DNA of 64,000 nucleotides from Liolophura sinensis (lineage: Eukaryota > Mollusca > Polyplacophora > Chitonida > Chitonidae). This document shows positions 25,101 to 40,100 of the stretch, one piece after another (position 1 is the stretch's first letter; each line of letters begins with the position of its first letter). The translations under genes were made by a program, and so were the position numbers. A model generated the notes under the pieces. The model saw nothing but the letters and a program-made list of their open reading frames with translations, did not search any database and was not told the origin of the DNA. Location: positions 23,534,226 through 23,598,225 of the forward strand of contig NC_088301.1 of NCBI RefSeq assembly GCF_032854445.1. The letters run 5' to 3'.

Positions 25101-28100
25101 CAAAGATAAGAAGAATCACGAAAAACAACTCACAAATTTCATGCAGCGCTGGAACACACTCAGTGACAATTCCCAGAAGAGGAAGGTGGTGTTAGAGAAT
25201 GTTACTGGCATCGCTAAGGAATTCCAGGAGAGACAAGAACCGCTTCTGGAATGGCTGGAAGGGGCAGAGAAGAAGCTGGCATCTCTGGCTAACACCATTC
25301 CTACTAACAATGATGATCTGATCAAGAGGAGAGACTCGCTGAAGGTATGTTAGAACCTGCTTGAAATTGTAGGTGTGTAAATGTATGTGTGGATAGGATA
25401 AAAACACTAATCAAAAAAGTAAATAAAGAGGCTGCCCAAAAACAATGTTTTAGTAATTTTCAGAAATGGAAATTTGAAATTCCAGATGAGATACTGAAGA
25501 TTGTGCTTTAAATTCTTTGTGAAAAAGACAAGATCTTACATAAGATTCGCTCAAGTTTTATTTGTTGATATGGTAAAAATAATATATGATGATACAGTAG
25601 CAAACACGCAAAACTCTTATTAGAAATCCATTTGGGGAGACCTGTTGTGAGCTCTATACAGAGCTTATAGTTTGTCAGTAATTTGTGTGTTCTGGGTTAA
25701 ATTCATTTGAAATATTTAATGCAGTTCATCTTAGTTAAATATTGCAAATATTGCCCACAAATGATACTTTAGTAACACTAAAAGTTGAAAATAAAGTTCC
25801 AACATGGAATTTAAATTGAGAATTTACAAGAATTTATGTTGTTACCACAAAGAGCTGTTGTTGGGATAAAATGTATTGGCATTTCAATCCTGGAATAAAG
25901 TACAAGCTGTGCTGCCCACCATTGATAGGTATTACATGTTGTTTTTTTGGTTTACTTTTCTTAGGACATAATGGTGGGCCTAAGGAAACAGGAAAAGGTT
26001 TTAGAGGAGGTGAATGGCAAAGGCCAGCAACTGCTCAAGTTCTGCTCAGGTAGGTTTCTCTGCTTTAATGCATATGTACATAGAGGAATATTAATATTAA
26101 TAGGGTAAAATATTAACTGTCTATTCTTTGTGCCCGTAAATTTGCTTAAAGTACCTTGTTTATGTCGTCTAGTAACGTTGTGTGATCTAAATGGCTGTTA
26201 ATGATTCTTCGACAACTAAATGTGTTGTGTTAGAATATTTTAAGATAAAAAAAATACACCAGTTGCACAAATAGACTGTTCTTGAGTAGGCCATTTAAAT
26301 GATAAATAAAAGTGCTGGATTTTTTTTTATCCAGCTAGTACAAATGCTGCTCCTGCAGGGTTGTCACGTACCTGAAGAAGGTGGTTTGCACTCGGCACTT
26401 TGAGTTTTGTCACCCATGAACTTGACTGCCATCTTTAATGTCAATCAGAATTCTTTAATTTGGAATCATTAACAAACAGCGTGTTAAATAAGTAAGTAAC
26501 AGTGCTGAAATGAACTATTGAAACATTTTGTTGTCTACACAGATGAGGATGCCACGGCTCTGAGGAACAAATTGGAGCTGATGAACAAACGCTACACGGG
26601 ACTGAAGAACAAAGTGACACAGCAGTTGGATCAGACAGAACAAGCTTTGCCATTGGCTCAGAGATTCAACGAGGCTCATGGGAAATTCCTGGAGTGGCTG
26701 GATGTGGTGGAACCAGAACTCCGAGGGAAGGAAACTGCAGGGCTGGATGCCGAGGAAGCTGTTGATGTAGGTGCACCTGTGAACCATATGCAGCATTAGG
26801 GTACAAATTGTAACGTACACCGTGTGCCAGTGAAGCAAGAATGTTCTAAACTAATAATGGAATAACCCCGACCTCTGTCATTTAAGTCAAAACTCCTTCA
26901 GTGTACCAAACAATCAATCAATCGTTTCTTCAGAGAAAGTATGGTGGATGGCTGGAGATGTAATAAACAACCAGTCAGTGATTCTTGAGTAAGGCATTAA
27001 ATGTCAATCAAGTAAATACATACATAAATACAGTCAGTGATTCTTGAGTAAGCCTTTGAGCATCAAGCAAATAAGTAAATACATACAGTCAGTGATTCTT
27101 GAGTAAGCCTTTGACCACCAAACAAATAAGTGATTAAATGCAGTCAGTGATTTTTGAGAAAGTCTTTGAGCACCGAACAAGCAAGTATGGTGCTCAAGCA
27201 AGTAAATAAATACAGTCAGTGATTCTTCAGTAAGTCTTTGAGCACCAAACAAATAAGTAAATAAATACAGTCAGTGATTCTTGAGTAAGGCATTCAACAC
27301 AAACAACAGCAAAAATAAATAAATTGAATTGATTTGTATTGTGACTGTTCCTCACAAGAGTGTTTGTTGCATTTCACATTAAAGAAACTGATAGGTCAGA
27401 TGGAGGACATCAAGCCCTGGCTGGACATCGTCAACAAGCAGGGGATGAAGTTAGCAGACTTGTTGCCAGGCGACGCAGGTCTTCGTGTGGAGGACAACAT
27501 GGAGAAGGATAACAAAAGGTTCAAGGCCGTCTGTGAGGCAGTGCAGAAGCGCGCCGAGAAACTGCAGCTGACCAGGTCCAAGTCTTTGGAGGTACACTTC
27601 TTTGTCCTTATCTAAAGGGATAGATTTGTCATTTTCCAAAATATAGTGTGTTTGTATTCTTGGGTGGGCAGGAGATTAGTTTGCTTTTGTGAAGTTTCAT
27701 GTGCAAAATATGAAAGAAATATGATTGAATTTCTCTACTTTAAATGAAGCAGATACACAGAAAAATAGTGTCTTGCACACCAATGCTTGTTTATATGTTT
27801 GAAATATTTCCCTATGTGCAGCTGTTCTGACTTCGTTTTGATTTGGGATATTTTTTATTTTTAGTGCAGAAAACATGATAATTCCTTAAATTTGTTAACA
27901 AAAAATGTGTGTAAGATTTTTTTTTTTTTATTGTTGTAAATTCTTGTGTTTTTAGGTATTGGGAGAGCTTGACGATTTATTGGAATGGTTTGCTGATGCG
28001 GAGAATCAGCTTATTGTGGCTGATCCTATCAGTTCTAATCCAAGCAAGTTACAGCAACAACTTGCTCAACAAAAGGTTTGTCATTGTGACATATTTTAAA

Positions 28101-31100
28101 TATGACAATTTGGTAATGAATACATGAATGTTGAAAACACCTTCGACATTGAAAGCTTTCTAGAGTTTGATCTGGAAGAGTTCTTCTCCATTTTTTTTGT
28201 CTTTTTAATCTTCATGTAAATTTAATAAATTAAAGTGTAGATTTCGATATCAAATGTTGCTGGTTGTAAATTAACATTGGCATTTTTTCTGACACATAGT
28301 TAACATTAGTCAAGGCCAATGAAATTATTTCGTGTTAGGAATGAATGAATAGCTAAACACCACATCAGCGATATTTCAGCCTGCGAGCAACAGAGCGCAG
28401 ACTTTAGGATTGGTTCATTATCATGAATTGTTGCTTTTTGTAGGAATTTAACGAAGACGTAAGCAGTCAGAAGGGTAAAGTAAGGGAAGTCTTATCAGCA
28501 GGGAAGAAACTCCTGCGGGAGCATAAAGTTGACGAAGAGCCAGCCATCCGCGACAAGATGGAGGCATTGAAACAGGACGCAGACTGTGTCGCCAGGGAGA
28601 GTGCTGAGAGACTGAGTCGTTTGCAACAGGCTGTCCCATTGGCAGCTCACTTCCACGACACACACAGCGATCTTCAAACCTGGTTCGATGAGGTGGAGCC
28701 ATTGCTAGTTGAGCTAGAGGTCATGGCCATTAATGCTGATCATGTGAAACAACAGCAGGAGAAAGCAAAGGTAGGACCATTTGTGCAGTGTAGTCAGTTT
28801 TACATATCAGGATACAAGCCACAGTACTGGCGGTACACAGCAGACAAATGGATGGATCGGGTCTTGGCCGGAATGTTAAGACACGAGGTGTAGAATCAAT
28901 CCCGGTCTTAAATATGGATTCACCCACTCCAGCTGTTTGTCTTGGCAACAAAAAGTAGTCAGTAATGCTTGTGCACTGTTTCATGTTAGCTAGTTCAAGA
29001 CAACTGGTCTTCTACCAGTATGCATGCATATCTGAAAGTCACACATAAGAAAGTCACACATCAGTAACTGGACACAGGTTGGGGATTTACCACAAAGCAC
29101 TATCTGTGGTATCCTCCGTATATAAAACTGCCTGCTGTGATATAAGTAAAAAAAATTTTTGATCATATCATTAAACAACAGTCACATAAATAAAATACAG
29201 GCAATAACATGACCAATAGTGAGCCACTTGTCTGCATGTTGTGTCCCTGTAGTGCATTTGTAGTTATTTGGACATCATAGACTCTTGTAATAGTAACAAC
29301 TTCAAATCTAGGATCCAGCTGATGCTGGCTTCCTCTTCGGCCGTACATGGGAAGGTCTGCTAGCAACCTGCAAATGATTGTGAGTGAAGTATTCTTGAGT
29401 AAGGCATAAAACACCAATCAAATCAAATGTAGGAATCAAGGCCAAGTCTTTTTCTAATTGAACGAAAACCAAGTTGCAGAGTGAATGCAATCATCTGCCT
29501 CTGGCAAACCTCCATATGTACATACATACCAATACCATCATTCATCATTCCTGTTTTTCTCTCCTCCAGGTGATTAAACAAGATGTACTGGACCACAAGC
29601 CTATGGTGGACAAACTGAACAAGACAGGGACAGCTCTGACCAAACTGTGTGGTCAGGCAGATGCTGACAAGGTTCAGAACATGCTGACAGAGGACAACAA
29701 GAGAGTGGATCACATCCGAGACTCCATTAGAGAGAGGTCTAACTCCATTGATGATGCTCTGCAACAGTCTGCCGAGGTGAGAAGTTTGGCCTGGGATAGA
29801 TTTCAATTTCATGTACTTCTTGGTACAGTGCTTCTCAAAACTTTGTGACAAGTGAGTGAGTGAGTGCTTGGGGTTTAACGTCGTACTTAACAATTTTTCA
29901 GTCATATGACAGCGAAAGAATCCGTAGATTGTATGTAATGTGCCTCCTTGTTGCAGGACAAATTTCCACCGCTCTTTTATCTAGTGCTGCTTCACTGAGA
30001 CACCTTACCGAAGTCAAGACTTTGTAGTGAAGAAAGATTGAAAATAGAGAATAAAGTGAAGATTGTTTTACAGTCTGTCTGAATAAACTCTTTGGACAGT
30101 TATTCTCATTAGAATTTTATCACGGTTTGAAAACTTTTAGGTTGGTAAATTGCTGCTTTGAGCTTGGACTGTTATGACCACTGGTGTTTACTGTTCAAAC
30201 TCAACTGTCATGAAGTTCTACTCCAGACACTCCGTTTCCTCGACCCATTAAACAGATGGCTTGTCATAGAAGGGAGAAACATTTAAAAACATCATTAAAA
30301 ACTAATCAAGTAAAAATGTGAATAAATAGTAAATCTTTCACACCTAAATGTCTTCTGGCATCACACCTAAATGTCTTCTGGCATCTGTAGTGTCTCATTG
30401 GATTTTCATGGACACGTGATCTGTTTTTCTGCTGAGCAGTTTTCTGACAAGCTGGAGGACATGTTGGAGACGTTGACCTCTACTCAAGACCAGGTGAAGC
30501 ATGCTGAGCCCATCTCTGCCCATCCTGACAAGCTGAGGGAACAGCTGGCTGAGAACAAGGTACCTACACCTTACTTAGTCAAATCAGCCCTGTTGTTGGC
30601 CTTTTTTTTGTCACAATTATGATTAGCTGTTTTTTTTTTTCATTATTTAAAGTCACATTTAGCATTGATCTTGAAACATGTATTAAAACCCTTTCATTAT
30701 TTCCGGAATTACGCCGAATATTCTCAAAATTTTTATTATTTTGTTTTGTTATTTATTGATCTCACGTCGATTTGATAATCTCACCTCTGACCTGAATCTT
30801 CATGTTGTCACTCTGACTTTTGTCAAGTTCTTACCCACATTCCAGGAGTTTAACCCTTTAATACTCTTAACTGCATACTCATGTTTTCACATGGACAGTT
30901 GTGCTGTTTCCTTCTATATCCTTATGTTTTCACTCTGACATTCATGATGGTCTCACCTGCATTCTCATGTTCTCACCCACATCCTCATGTTCTCAATCTG
31001 ATTCATGTTATATGATCCCCACATCATTCTCACGATATTTGTCACGTTATCAGGCTGTGATGGAGGACCTAGACATGAAGTTCAGTGCACTAGAGTCTGT

Positions 31101-34100
31101 CAAGTCCACGGCAGAAGATCTGATGAAACAGGCCGGGGAGAACATCAATGACGAGTCTGTACAGGGTGAGTGTGAGGGAGCAGATAAAGTTGTGACAAAG
31201 TCAAATTTATTTTTATCTCGTCTGGTTAATAAAATTTTTGATGTCCATAATATGACTACAGAATTGTCATAATATTAAACCCTGTTCATTTGGAATGTGC
31301 AGGTAGAGCAATATCCCTAAAGACTAGAATGTTTCTACAACATAAATGGCTTTGAAGTAATTGTATGCGTTACAGTGTTGGAGAAACATAGAGTTTGGCC
31401 AAGGTCAAATGTAGTATGAACACAAATACAGTAAATCTTGAACCTTTTCGGCTCCTAAAGCTTTTTTTAGTGGAATTTATGCATACAATAATTAGTAGCA
31501 CAATGCAAAAATGATTTGTTCTTGTCCCTCATCGTAAAACTTATGCTTCTCTACAACCCAATGTTCTCTTGGACTGTTTCAAAATATTGGTCGCAGAGGC
31601 AGTTGAAAAGGTTGAAGGGTAGTTCCAGTTGGAATGAAAATTCTCTTTGCTTGTTATGTTTTCAGATGTACAGCAGAAGATCAATGAACTGGTTGACCTT
31701 TACGATGACATCAAGACAACGAGTCAGGATCGAAACCAGGCCCTGGAAGACACTCTGGAAGTGTCTGACCGCTTCTGGGATGACCTCAATAACCTGATGG
31801 GCACGCTCAAAGAGCTACAAGACACTCTGTCCAATCAGGATCCAGTCGCTCTGGAGCCTACAGTTATCCGAGAACAACAAGAAGTGCTGGAGGTATGATG
31901 GAATGAGAGGCGATGAATATTTTGTTATATTTATTGCATACACAAATGAGATTCTGAATTGAATTTTAATTTACTGTTCATTTGGCAAATAAAGCCACTT
32001 TTCAGTGTGAATTGAGGACGTAATTATGCTGATGTAAGTGCAATAAATTATGTTTTTTTATCATCATAAAAGTACATCAGGGACAAGATTATGAAACCAA
32101 TATTTGCAGTATTTATGTTAGCATTATTGTTCACAGTTTATGAAATATGGGAATTTTATAAGAGTATAATGATCATCAGAAAGGTTGGTTTTGCAGCATT
32201 TGGGGACATCCTATTCATTGCAGTGTCCAAGGTTTTGAATGTATTATCTGTCTGACGTTACTTCTGACATCAATACTTTATATAAACTTTATTGGAAAAG
32301 CATGTAAGCATATTTTATAATATAATATATTATAAGACAATTAATATCAAGTGTTGGTTCTGCAGGCTCTGAAGGATGATATTGACGCATCTCAGTCTGA
32401 CCTTGAAGATGTCCAGGCTGGTGGTCAGCAGCTAATGAATCTGTGCGGAGAGCCCGATCGTCCTGAGGTCCAGAAGACAATAGACGATGCAGACTTGAGT
32501 AACCAGGCTGTTAATGATCAGTTTGTTAAGAGATCCAAGACATTGGAGGAGGCTCTGGGCAAGGCCATGACATTCCAGGATGAACTCATGGTTAGTTCAG
32601 AAATGTTGTCCCCAGTTTTAATTGTATCTGGTTTTATAAACCTGTATTTCAGGTATCAATGTCATTGTGTTGTCTGTCCATCCATCTGTCTGTCTGTCTG
32701 TCCATCTGTTTGCCTCACTGTATCTTCAGAACTGCTTCACATTTCATGAGAGTTATAAAATTTGTTCCCTGGCATCTCCTCAACCAGAACAGAAACGAGA
32801 TGTGCCTCATCTTGTGATATGTTGGCTTTTTACCAATATTGATTCGCTAATTTATTGAAGGTTAAAAACACAGTCAGAATCAAAGCATTCATCCAAAAAT
32901 CAAGCTCTTACATTCACGATTGAGCTCCTTCCTTTAATTCTCTTAACTTAGGTAGCACTTGGGAAGGATTGCCAGCAACCTGTGGATGATTGTGGGTTTC
33001 CCCTGGGTTAGGATTAGCCCGGTCACTGCCCGGTTTCCTCCCACAATCCTGGCCACAGCCTTAAACCATCAATCAATCAATCAATCAATAAAATAAATAA
33101 ATAATTCTCTTGATTCATTCTGCTCTACAGAAAATTCTTGTGTGGATGGAGGATAAGGAAGATAGGTTGGTTTCTCTGGGCCCAGTGGGTTCTGACTTTG
33201 AGACCATCAAAACCCAGCTGGATGACCTCAAGGTAAGTGGCCTCAGAAACCATGACCTTGGAAGATCAGTTAACTGCAGAAGTTTGTGTGACCTTGGAAA
33301 TGCGTGTGACCTCGGAAATGTGTGTGACGTCTGGAATGTTTAGAAGTTATTTGATGCCACGACTCATACTTTACAAGGAGTATATCACAGATTTTATTCT
33401 GTGTTTAGGAATGTGATCTGAAATTCATTTAAGTTGAAGTATACCTGATACTCTTAAATTTCCTGCAGTTGAGAAATAAGATAAAATTTCCTTAAAATTA
33501 TCAAACACGCTTGTTAACCCATAACACTGTCCCCATTGATATGGATAAGACTCATGCCTGTTCCCATTGTAAAACCATATCTGCACATATCAAACATGGT
33601 TCCGCCACAATATAGTGCACAGCTCAAGTTGTGTCCACTTTGTCCATTCCAGGAGCTGAAGTCAGAGGTTGACCCCAAACAGGTGGATATCCAGTATCTG
33701 AATCAGCAGGCTACAGAGCTGGCTAAAGACAGTACTGGGGAGCAGGCGGCTGTGGTCACTGAGCCCCTGGCAGAGGTTAACAAACGGTGGGATGAACTCG
33801 TGGAGAATCTTGCTGACAGGAAGGTAGGGGCGTTTTGCTTGTCATCTGTTAGCTCAATAAGACACTCAAATGTCAAAATTAAATTCTATCGGTTAAGTAG
33901 GAATACAAAAGGACTGAACTGATATTTGGTAAATATAGTATTTACATACATGTACAGGCATGTGGGAATGCATTGATACTAAAGGCAGTTTTCAGACTTA
34001 CGAAGCTTAGGATTTTGTTGACTGATTTGGGATGAAAGCAGCTAAAGTTCATTTATAAAGGTATATTTGTACACACCTAGAATTTAACACTATATATAAT

Positions 34101-37100
34101 CTGTTTCCTCTTTTCAGCACCTGTTGCAGAGCGCCATGTTGAACATGGGTCAGTTTGAACACACCCTGAATGAGCTACTGTCCTGGTTAGGCCACACAGA
34201 ACAGACCCTGAATGATCTACCTCCTGTAAAGGGAGACGTGCGAACAATTGACATCGAACTCGCCAAACACAAGGTACAGTCCTAATGGAAATAATACTGT
34301 ATATTTAACATAGGCTGATCCTGAAAAAGTTTTTTAGCCCCATGAGTTAATGTTTATGATCTTAATAAACCTCTTATATTATAGTGTTTTAGGACAATTA
34401 TGAGGACAGCTGTGTCGCTGTTCGTTAGGACATTACATGACTAAAGAAGTCGTAAATCTCTGGAGTGTGTTCATCTCATTGCTAACTAGTAGTCAGTGTC
34501 GTGAAAATATGGACTATTAGGAAATAAATTGACATACATGTATTTGCACATCATCTAGTGTGTCCCTCGAATGCACTTTCATATAAGTGTAAACTGGAGA
34601 TAATGTTTAAAAATATGTGGTGTTTTCTGGATTCCATAAAGGTTTTGTCATAAGAATGTCTGACTTTATTTGGCCTTCAGATTCTGCAAAATGACATCCA
34701 AGCTCATCGGCCCAGTATCGACTCTGTCAACGAGGCCGGTCAGAGGGTGTTGTCAGTCGGTGGGCAAAATGCTGCCGTTACCAAGGGCAAGCTAGATGAG
34801 ATGAATCAACGGTGGGACAGGATTCTAGCCAAGAGTCAAGGACGGCAGGCCAATCTTGAGGACGCACTCTTTGAGGTGGGCATTAAGGGAGATAACTGGA
34901 ATTAATTCATAAATTACTATAAAAATTAGAAGTTCAGTAGGCCTAAAATCGTTTGATTTCGTGAAGAAAGATTAACTCCATTGTGTTGATTGGAATGAAA
35001 GTTGCATATTGAAAGATTGAAACATGGATTGTGAGAGTGAGCTACACGCAGACTATGAGATTTAGTAATAGAAACATGTCCTAAACTTCAATATATCAGT
35101 CAAAGCTCAATTTTAGGGGCAAGGGGATCTGCTCTGTGTGGTAAGATGTATGCCATGCATACCAAATCCCTATCTACAACATTAATATATGGAAATTATC
35201 ACTTTATCAAACATTCATGTTTTCTGACTCAGAAAAGCAAGTACTCCAGAAACCATATACTGTGATGCTGTTGTTGTATTACAGGCCCAAGCATTCCACG
35301 GAGAATTACAGGACATGTTGTTGAGACTGAGTGAGATGGAAGGTCAGCTGATCACCACCAAACCTGTGGGAGGTCTGCCGGACACAGCCAGAGAACAGCT
35401 GGAGAGATTCATGGTCAGTATCTCAACTGCACAGACATGAATTCAAATCAACCTGGTGCCACATGGGTAGATGCTAATAAAGCTCTAGTGATTTGGTTTT
35501 GTTTGTAGTTTGCCAAAGTATGTTTACAAACTTTCTTCAGGTAGAAATGTGCAAGATCAAATGTTGAACAGGTCACTACTTGGAGATATAAAATATATGT
35601 TTTTAGTCTTGGTAGCTTTAGGAATCCTGTGTTATAATTAATTGACTTTAATATTCTGCAGGATATTTATCATGAGCTGGAAAACTTAGAACCAGAAGTG
35701 AACGTTTTACTCACCAGTGGGAGTGAACTGGCGTCTAAAAGCCAGGAACCTGCAGCAGGCACTCTGCGACAGAGCGTGCAGAGCCTGCAGAGCAAGTGGG
35801 ACAACATCACAGCCAGAGCCAATGACAGGAAGGTAAGCAGGCTGTAAACTTGCATTAAACGACATTTTGTTATTAGCATTTTTATCAAAATATTCCATAA
35901 GATCTCCATGGGTGTAAGAAAGCTAGGAAAACTGTGTTGCTATAATTACTGTCCTAGTTTGCTTGAAACTGTTGTGAGCTAAATAGGCGCTTTGCTAGTA
36001 AAACGTTATGTAAGACAACATGAACTTTTGACATTTCATGTCAGCAGTTAAAAACTGGGCTATACCATGAGATTCAGTTTGTTTGCATTAATACAGTATA
36101 TTAAAACGTTAATACATGAAACGCTAAACCATATTCATTCATGCGAGTTCTTCAAAATTCTTCACAATATTGTGATTGTAGCATGTTCTCATGCTGTATT
36201 TTTACCCTTGTTTTTCAGACCAAACTGGAAGATGCGTTGACTCAAGCCAAGAATTTCCACACAGACCTGAACAAGTTTGTGGCCTGGCTTACTGATACAG
36301 AGAAAACACTGAACAACCTTGACCCTGTCAGCAGGGTCATTGACAAGGTCACAGCACAGATTGAGGACCACAAGGTGAGGGCATAGGACTCCTGTGATGG
36401 TGATTTACCTTAACACACCTGGTTCTCGTGTATTTGCCAAGAGATTGGCCCTCAAATTGGTTTTCCTTGTATAATGACTGACAAGGGACTGTTTTCAGTC
36501 AATTGGTATCGTGATATTTATTACTGTATGAATATGACAGTATGCACACATACACAGCATATAAAAGAAATCACCTAATTCATGGGAAGGGTGGACTGTT
36601 CTGGCAGTTTTTCCTGTTTAAGATGCATTTATGTCATTGGAAGGTTTGAAAAACATGGAAATCAAAAAACAACTATGATTGGACAAAATTAAAAGGTGGA
36701 TTTACAATTTAATTTTTTTCTGTTTTTGAATTTTTTAGTGTCGGCTTGCTTGTGAAACTTGAAATGAAATTGGTGTCACCTAAAATGGCTTGGCTTAGGA
36801 GCGCCTCTTATCCACCTAATACTCATTTTTTCCAGTGGAAATAGTCTTGATTACCAGTCAAAGTTTGTGGTTCTTCTCTGTTGACAGGTTTTACAGAAGG
36901 ACATAGCCAAGCACCGTGACATGATGTTAGCCCTGGACAAAACGGGCACACACCTCAAGTATTTCAGCCAAAAACAGGACATCATTCTCATCAAGAACTT
37001 GCTGTCCAGTGTCCAGCACAGGTGGGACAAGATTGTGTCCCGGGGAGCGGAGAGAACGAGGCACCTGGAAAGAGGGTACAAGGAGGCCAAACAGGTGAGC

Positions 37101-40100
37101 AAGTAAAAGTGTTTAGTAGCCTTAAGAGCTACAGGTGAAATATATCTCGTTATCTAGTTGTTCCTTTTGTTTGGTTGCCCCAGAAGATGTTTTCATTCAA
37201 ATATTGTACACAAACCTGAATTCCGGACTTACATTTGGCTGTCTGCTTGGATATACCCATCAATTCGTTGTGAATTGCTGTGCTGAGAAATTAGTTTTTC
37301 TCATGTGTGAAAGGTTGAGAAATTAGAGTACATGTACAATATTTTCACGTGTGAGAAATCAAGGTGGTGGAACTTGTTTGGATCTTAAATTGGTTTTAAT
37401 TTTCTGTGATAGTTGAATATGGCCTATGTTGATCAAACATGTATTATTGGGTGGTTTTGTGATCTCTGTCCTAATTTAATGAAGCTTGTCTGCACTTTCA
37501 AGTTTCGTTAAATAAACACTCGCTTTTGGCTTGCGTTGATTCCTGATGTCTTACATGCATTTACTCTATTTCAGTTCCATGAACACTGGAAGGAGTTGCT
37601 GGGTTGGTTGATTGAGGCTGAGAAGGCAATAGATGCAGACCAGACCATCAGCAACGATCCTCTCAAGATCAAACAGCAGATCAACAAACATAAGGTGTGT
37701 ACTGCTGATAATAAAGTTGAACATCAGTTCATCAGTGGGGCTGTACAGTAATAGTAACGAACATGACATACTGAGTTAACGTGCCCCCCAAAAATTGAGC
37801 TGAAGTGTTCAGTGTGTCATGATTTAGAATTCAGTTTCCAGAATTTGAACAAAGAATGAGAAATTGTTCATTTTATTTTAACTCCTTCACTTTTGATTGT
37901 GAATAAAATTTGAGCCATGACTATAAAGTTAATAATTTTGCCCGATTCTTGGAGTTCTGTTGGTAATACTTTAGTGGCCTAAGTAATATTTTATGAAATT
38001 TATTTCTATCTAAAAATGCATTTTTTTTTGGAAGACACTTTCTGGTCAAATACAGTATTCATGAATCTATAACAAACACCAATCAAACAGATAAGCAGAT
38101 AAAATTTTAAACTTGTTACAGGAGTTCCAGAGAGCCCTAGGTGCCAAACAGCCGGCATATGACAGTGTGAACCGATCTGGTCGCTCCCTTAAGGAGAGGA
38201 GCCCACGACCCGATGTCCCCATACTGCAGCAGATGATGGCTGACCTTAAGAACAAGTGGAACACTCTGTGTGGCAAGTCTGTAGACAGGTGAGGTTTTGA
38301 GGCTTGTACAGAATTATAGGTTTCTATGTGGGTAGGGTACTTCGAGACCACTGCTTCTGTTAACCCTTCACAGATCCGAGGAGCAATGTGTTGGTGGAAA
38401 TCTTCATCAGATTTTACAATTGGTGAGAATATTTCAATTTGTTTTGTTTCACCAGTCACAAATTCTCAAAAACTCCTACCTACTCCTCTCCCACATTCTG
38501 TTTTGTGCCATGATAAAACAAAGCCGTAGAGTCTTAAAAACTGTTTCATCATACACGTAAAACCTGAATACGGCAAAGCTGGCATAAATCGCTGAGTCCA
38601 TCGCGTCCTCCATCTCCTCCATCTGTGTTGCCTCTCAGCCAGTGAGAGTCGTTAAAATTGCCGGCTTGTTCATGTAAACTCGGAACCTACGTCCAACATT
38701 CCGGTCTCCCGATCATCAAGTGGAAAACAAACTGTACTGTTAACCACCTTCTGGGAAGAAGAGTTCTACCGGAAATATACGAACTGTACTTCAGCGGTTT
38801 CCAACGGCAACTCTCCTCGTAACACAGAAGACTTCAGGACGAGTTCTTAGACAAAATGGATGCTGGCACAGACTTTATTTATAATTTATCAGCTTGAGGT
38901 ACATTTTAGAATTGTGTTTATGGCATGCACCTGCGAGAAAATGCATACTATTTACAGTGGTATTTGATTGATGTTTAACTTTTCTCTTTTAATACGCTTC
39001 CACAAGTTGAACTCTTAGGATACGAAAATCAAGCATTTGAACAGTGTTTCAAAATTTTACTTTCGTCAATTTTAGCATTGTGAAAGAAACTCCAGAAATT
39101 ACAGTCAGAGCATACAGTAACATGCCTATATATGGTCATTGTCTGTAATTTTTGCAGACAACGGAAACTAGAAGAGGCCTTACTCTTCTCCGGCCAGTTC
39201 ACTGATGCTCTACAGGCGCTCCTTGATTGGCTAGCAAAAGCAGAGCCAACAGTGGCAGAGGACCAACCAGTGCACGGAGACTTAGACACTGTTAACGGAC
39301 TGATAGATGATCATAAGGTAAGCTGTTGTGATATTTTGGTTGACTTAGAATGACTTATCAAATACAGTAACATAGTAGGTGTACAAGTGAGGCACTTATA
39401 GAAGCATATGGATGCCCTAAAATGATATTTTTGATGCCAACACTTGCTGATAATGAAATTTCACAACTTCAAACACTTGCACTAAAAGACTTGAAAAGAG
39501 CTAAACTTCAGGTGAAATACACTGTATATAGGAACAATTGCAAGCATTTATTTTTCCAACAGCAACAGTTATGTATGACCCAGTCAGCAGTTAACTTTGT
39601 ATGACATGGATATGTATTATTTTGTTTCAGAAATTCCAAGAAGAGCTGAAGGCACGTACAAAAACAATTGCATTCCTGAGGAAGTCTGCTAAAGAGCTGC
39701 CGGAGAAAACCGACGAGGACACGTCCTTACAGCAGGCTCAGATGATTGAGCTGTCCACGTCCTGGGACCGAGTGTGTCGTCTTAGTGACAACAAACAGGA
39801 GCGCCTTAACCAGGCCCACAGACTGGTAAAAACATGCACTAACATCTCATCATTACACAGAGACAGTATGCATAATTGATGCAGCTAAGGTTTTGATGTC
39901 TTGTTTTAAAAGTATCCTTTCACCATATTATGGCTTTCTTGTTGAATTTGGAATGATTTGTTAGTCGTTCTAGATCTGTCTCACTGTTTACCTCATGCTA
40001 GGAGTCTGAAACATTTAAAATGTTTTGGTTGTCGTTTATATGTTGCCAGTGTCATGTATGAAATTATTTGTAAAAAACTTGATATGGCCTTTTCATGTGG

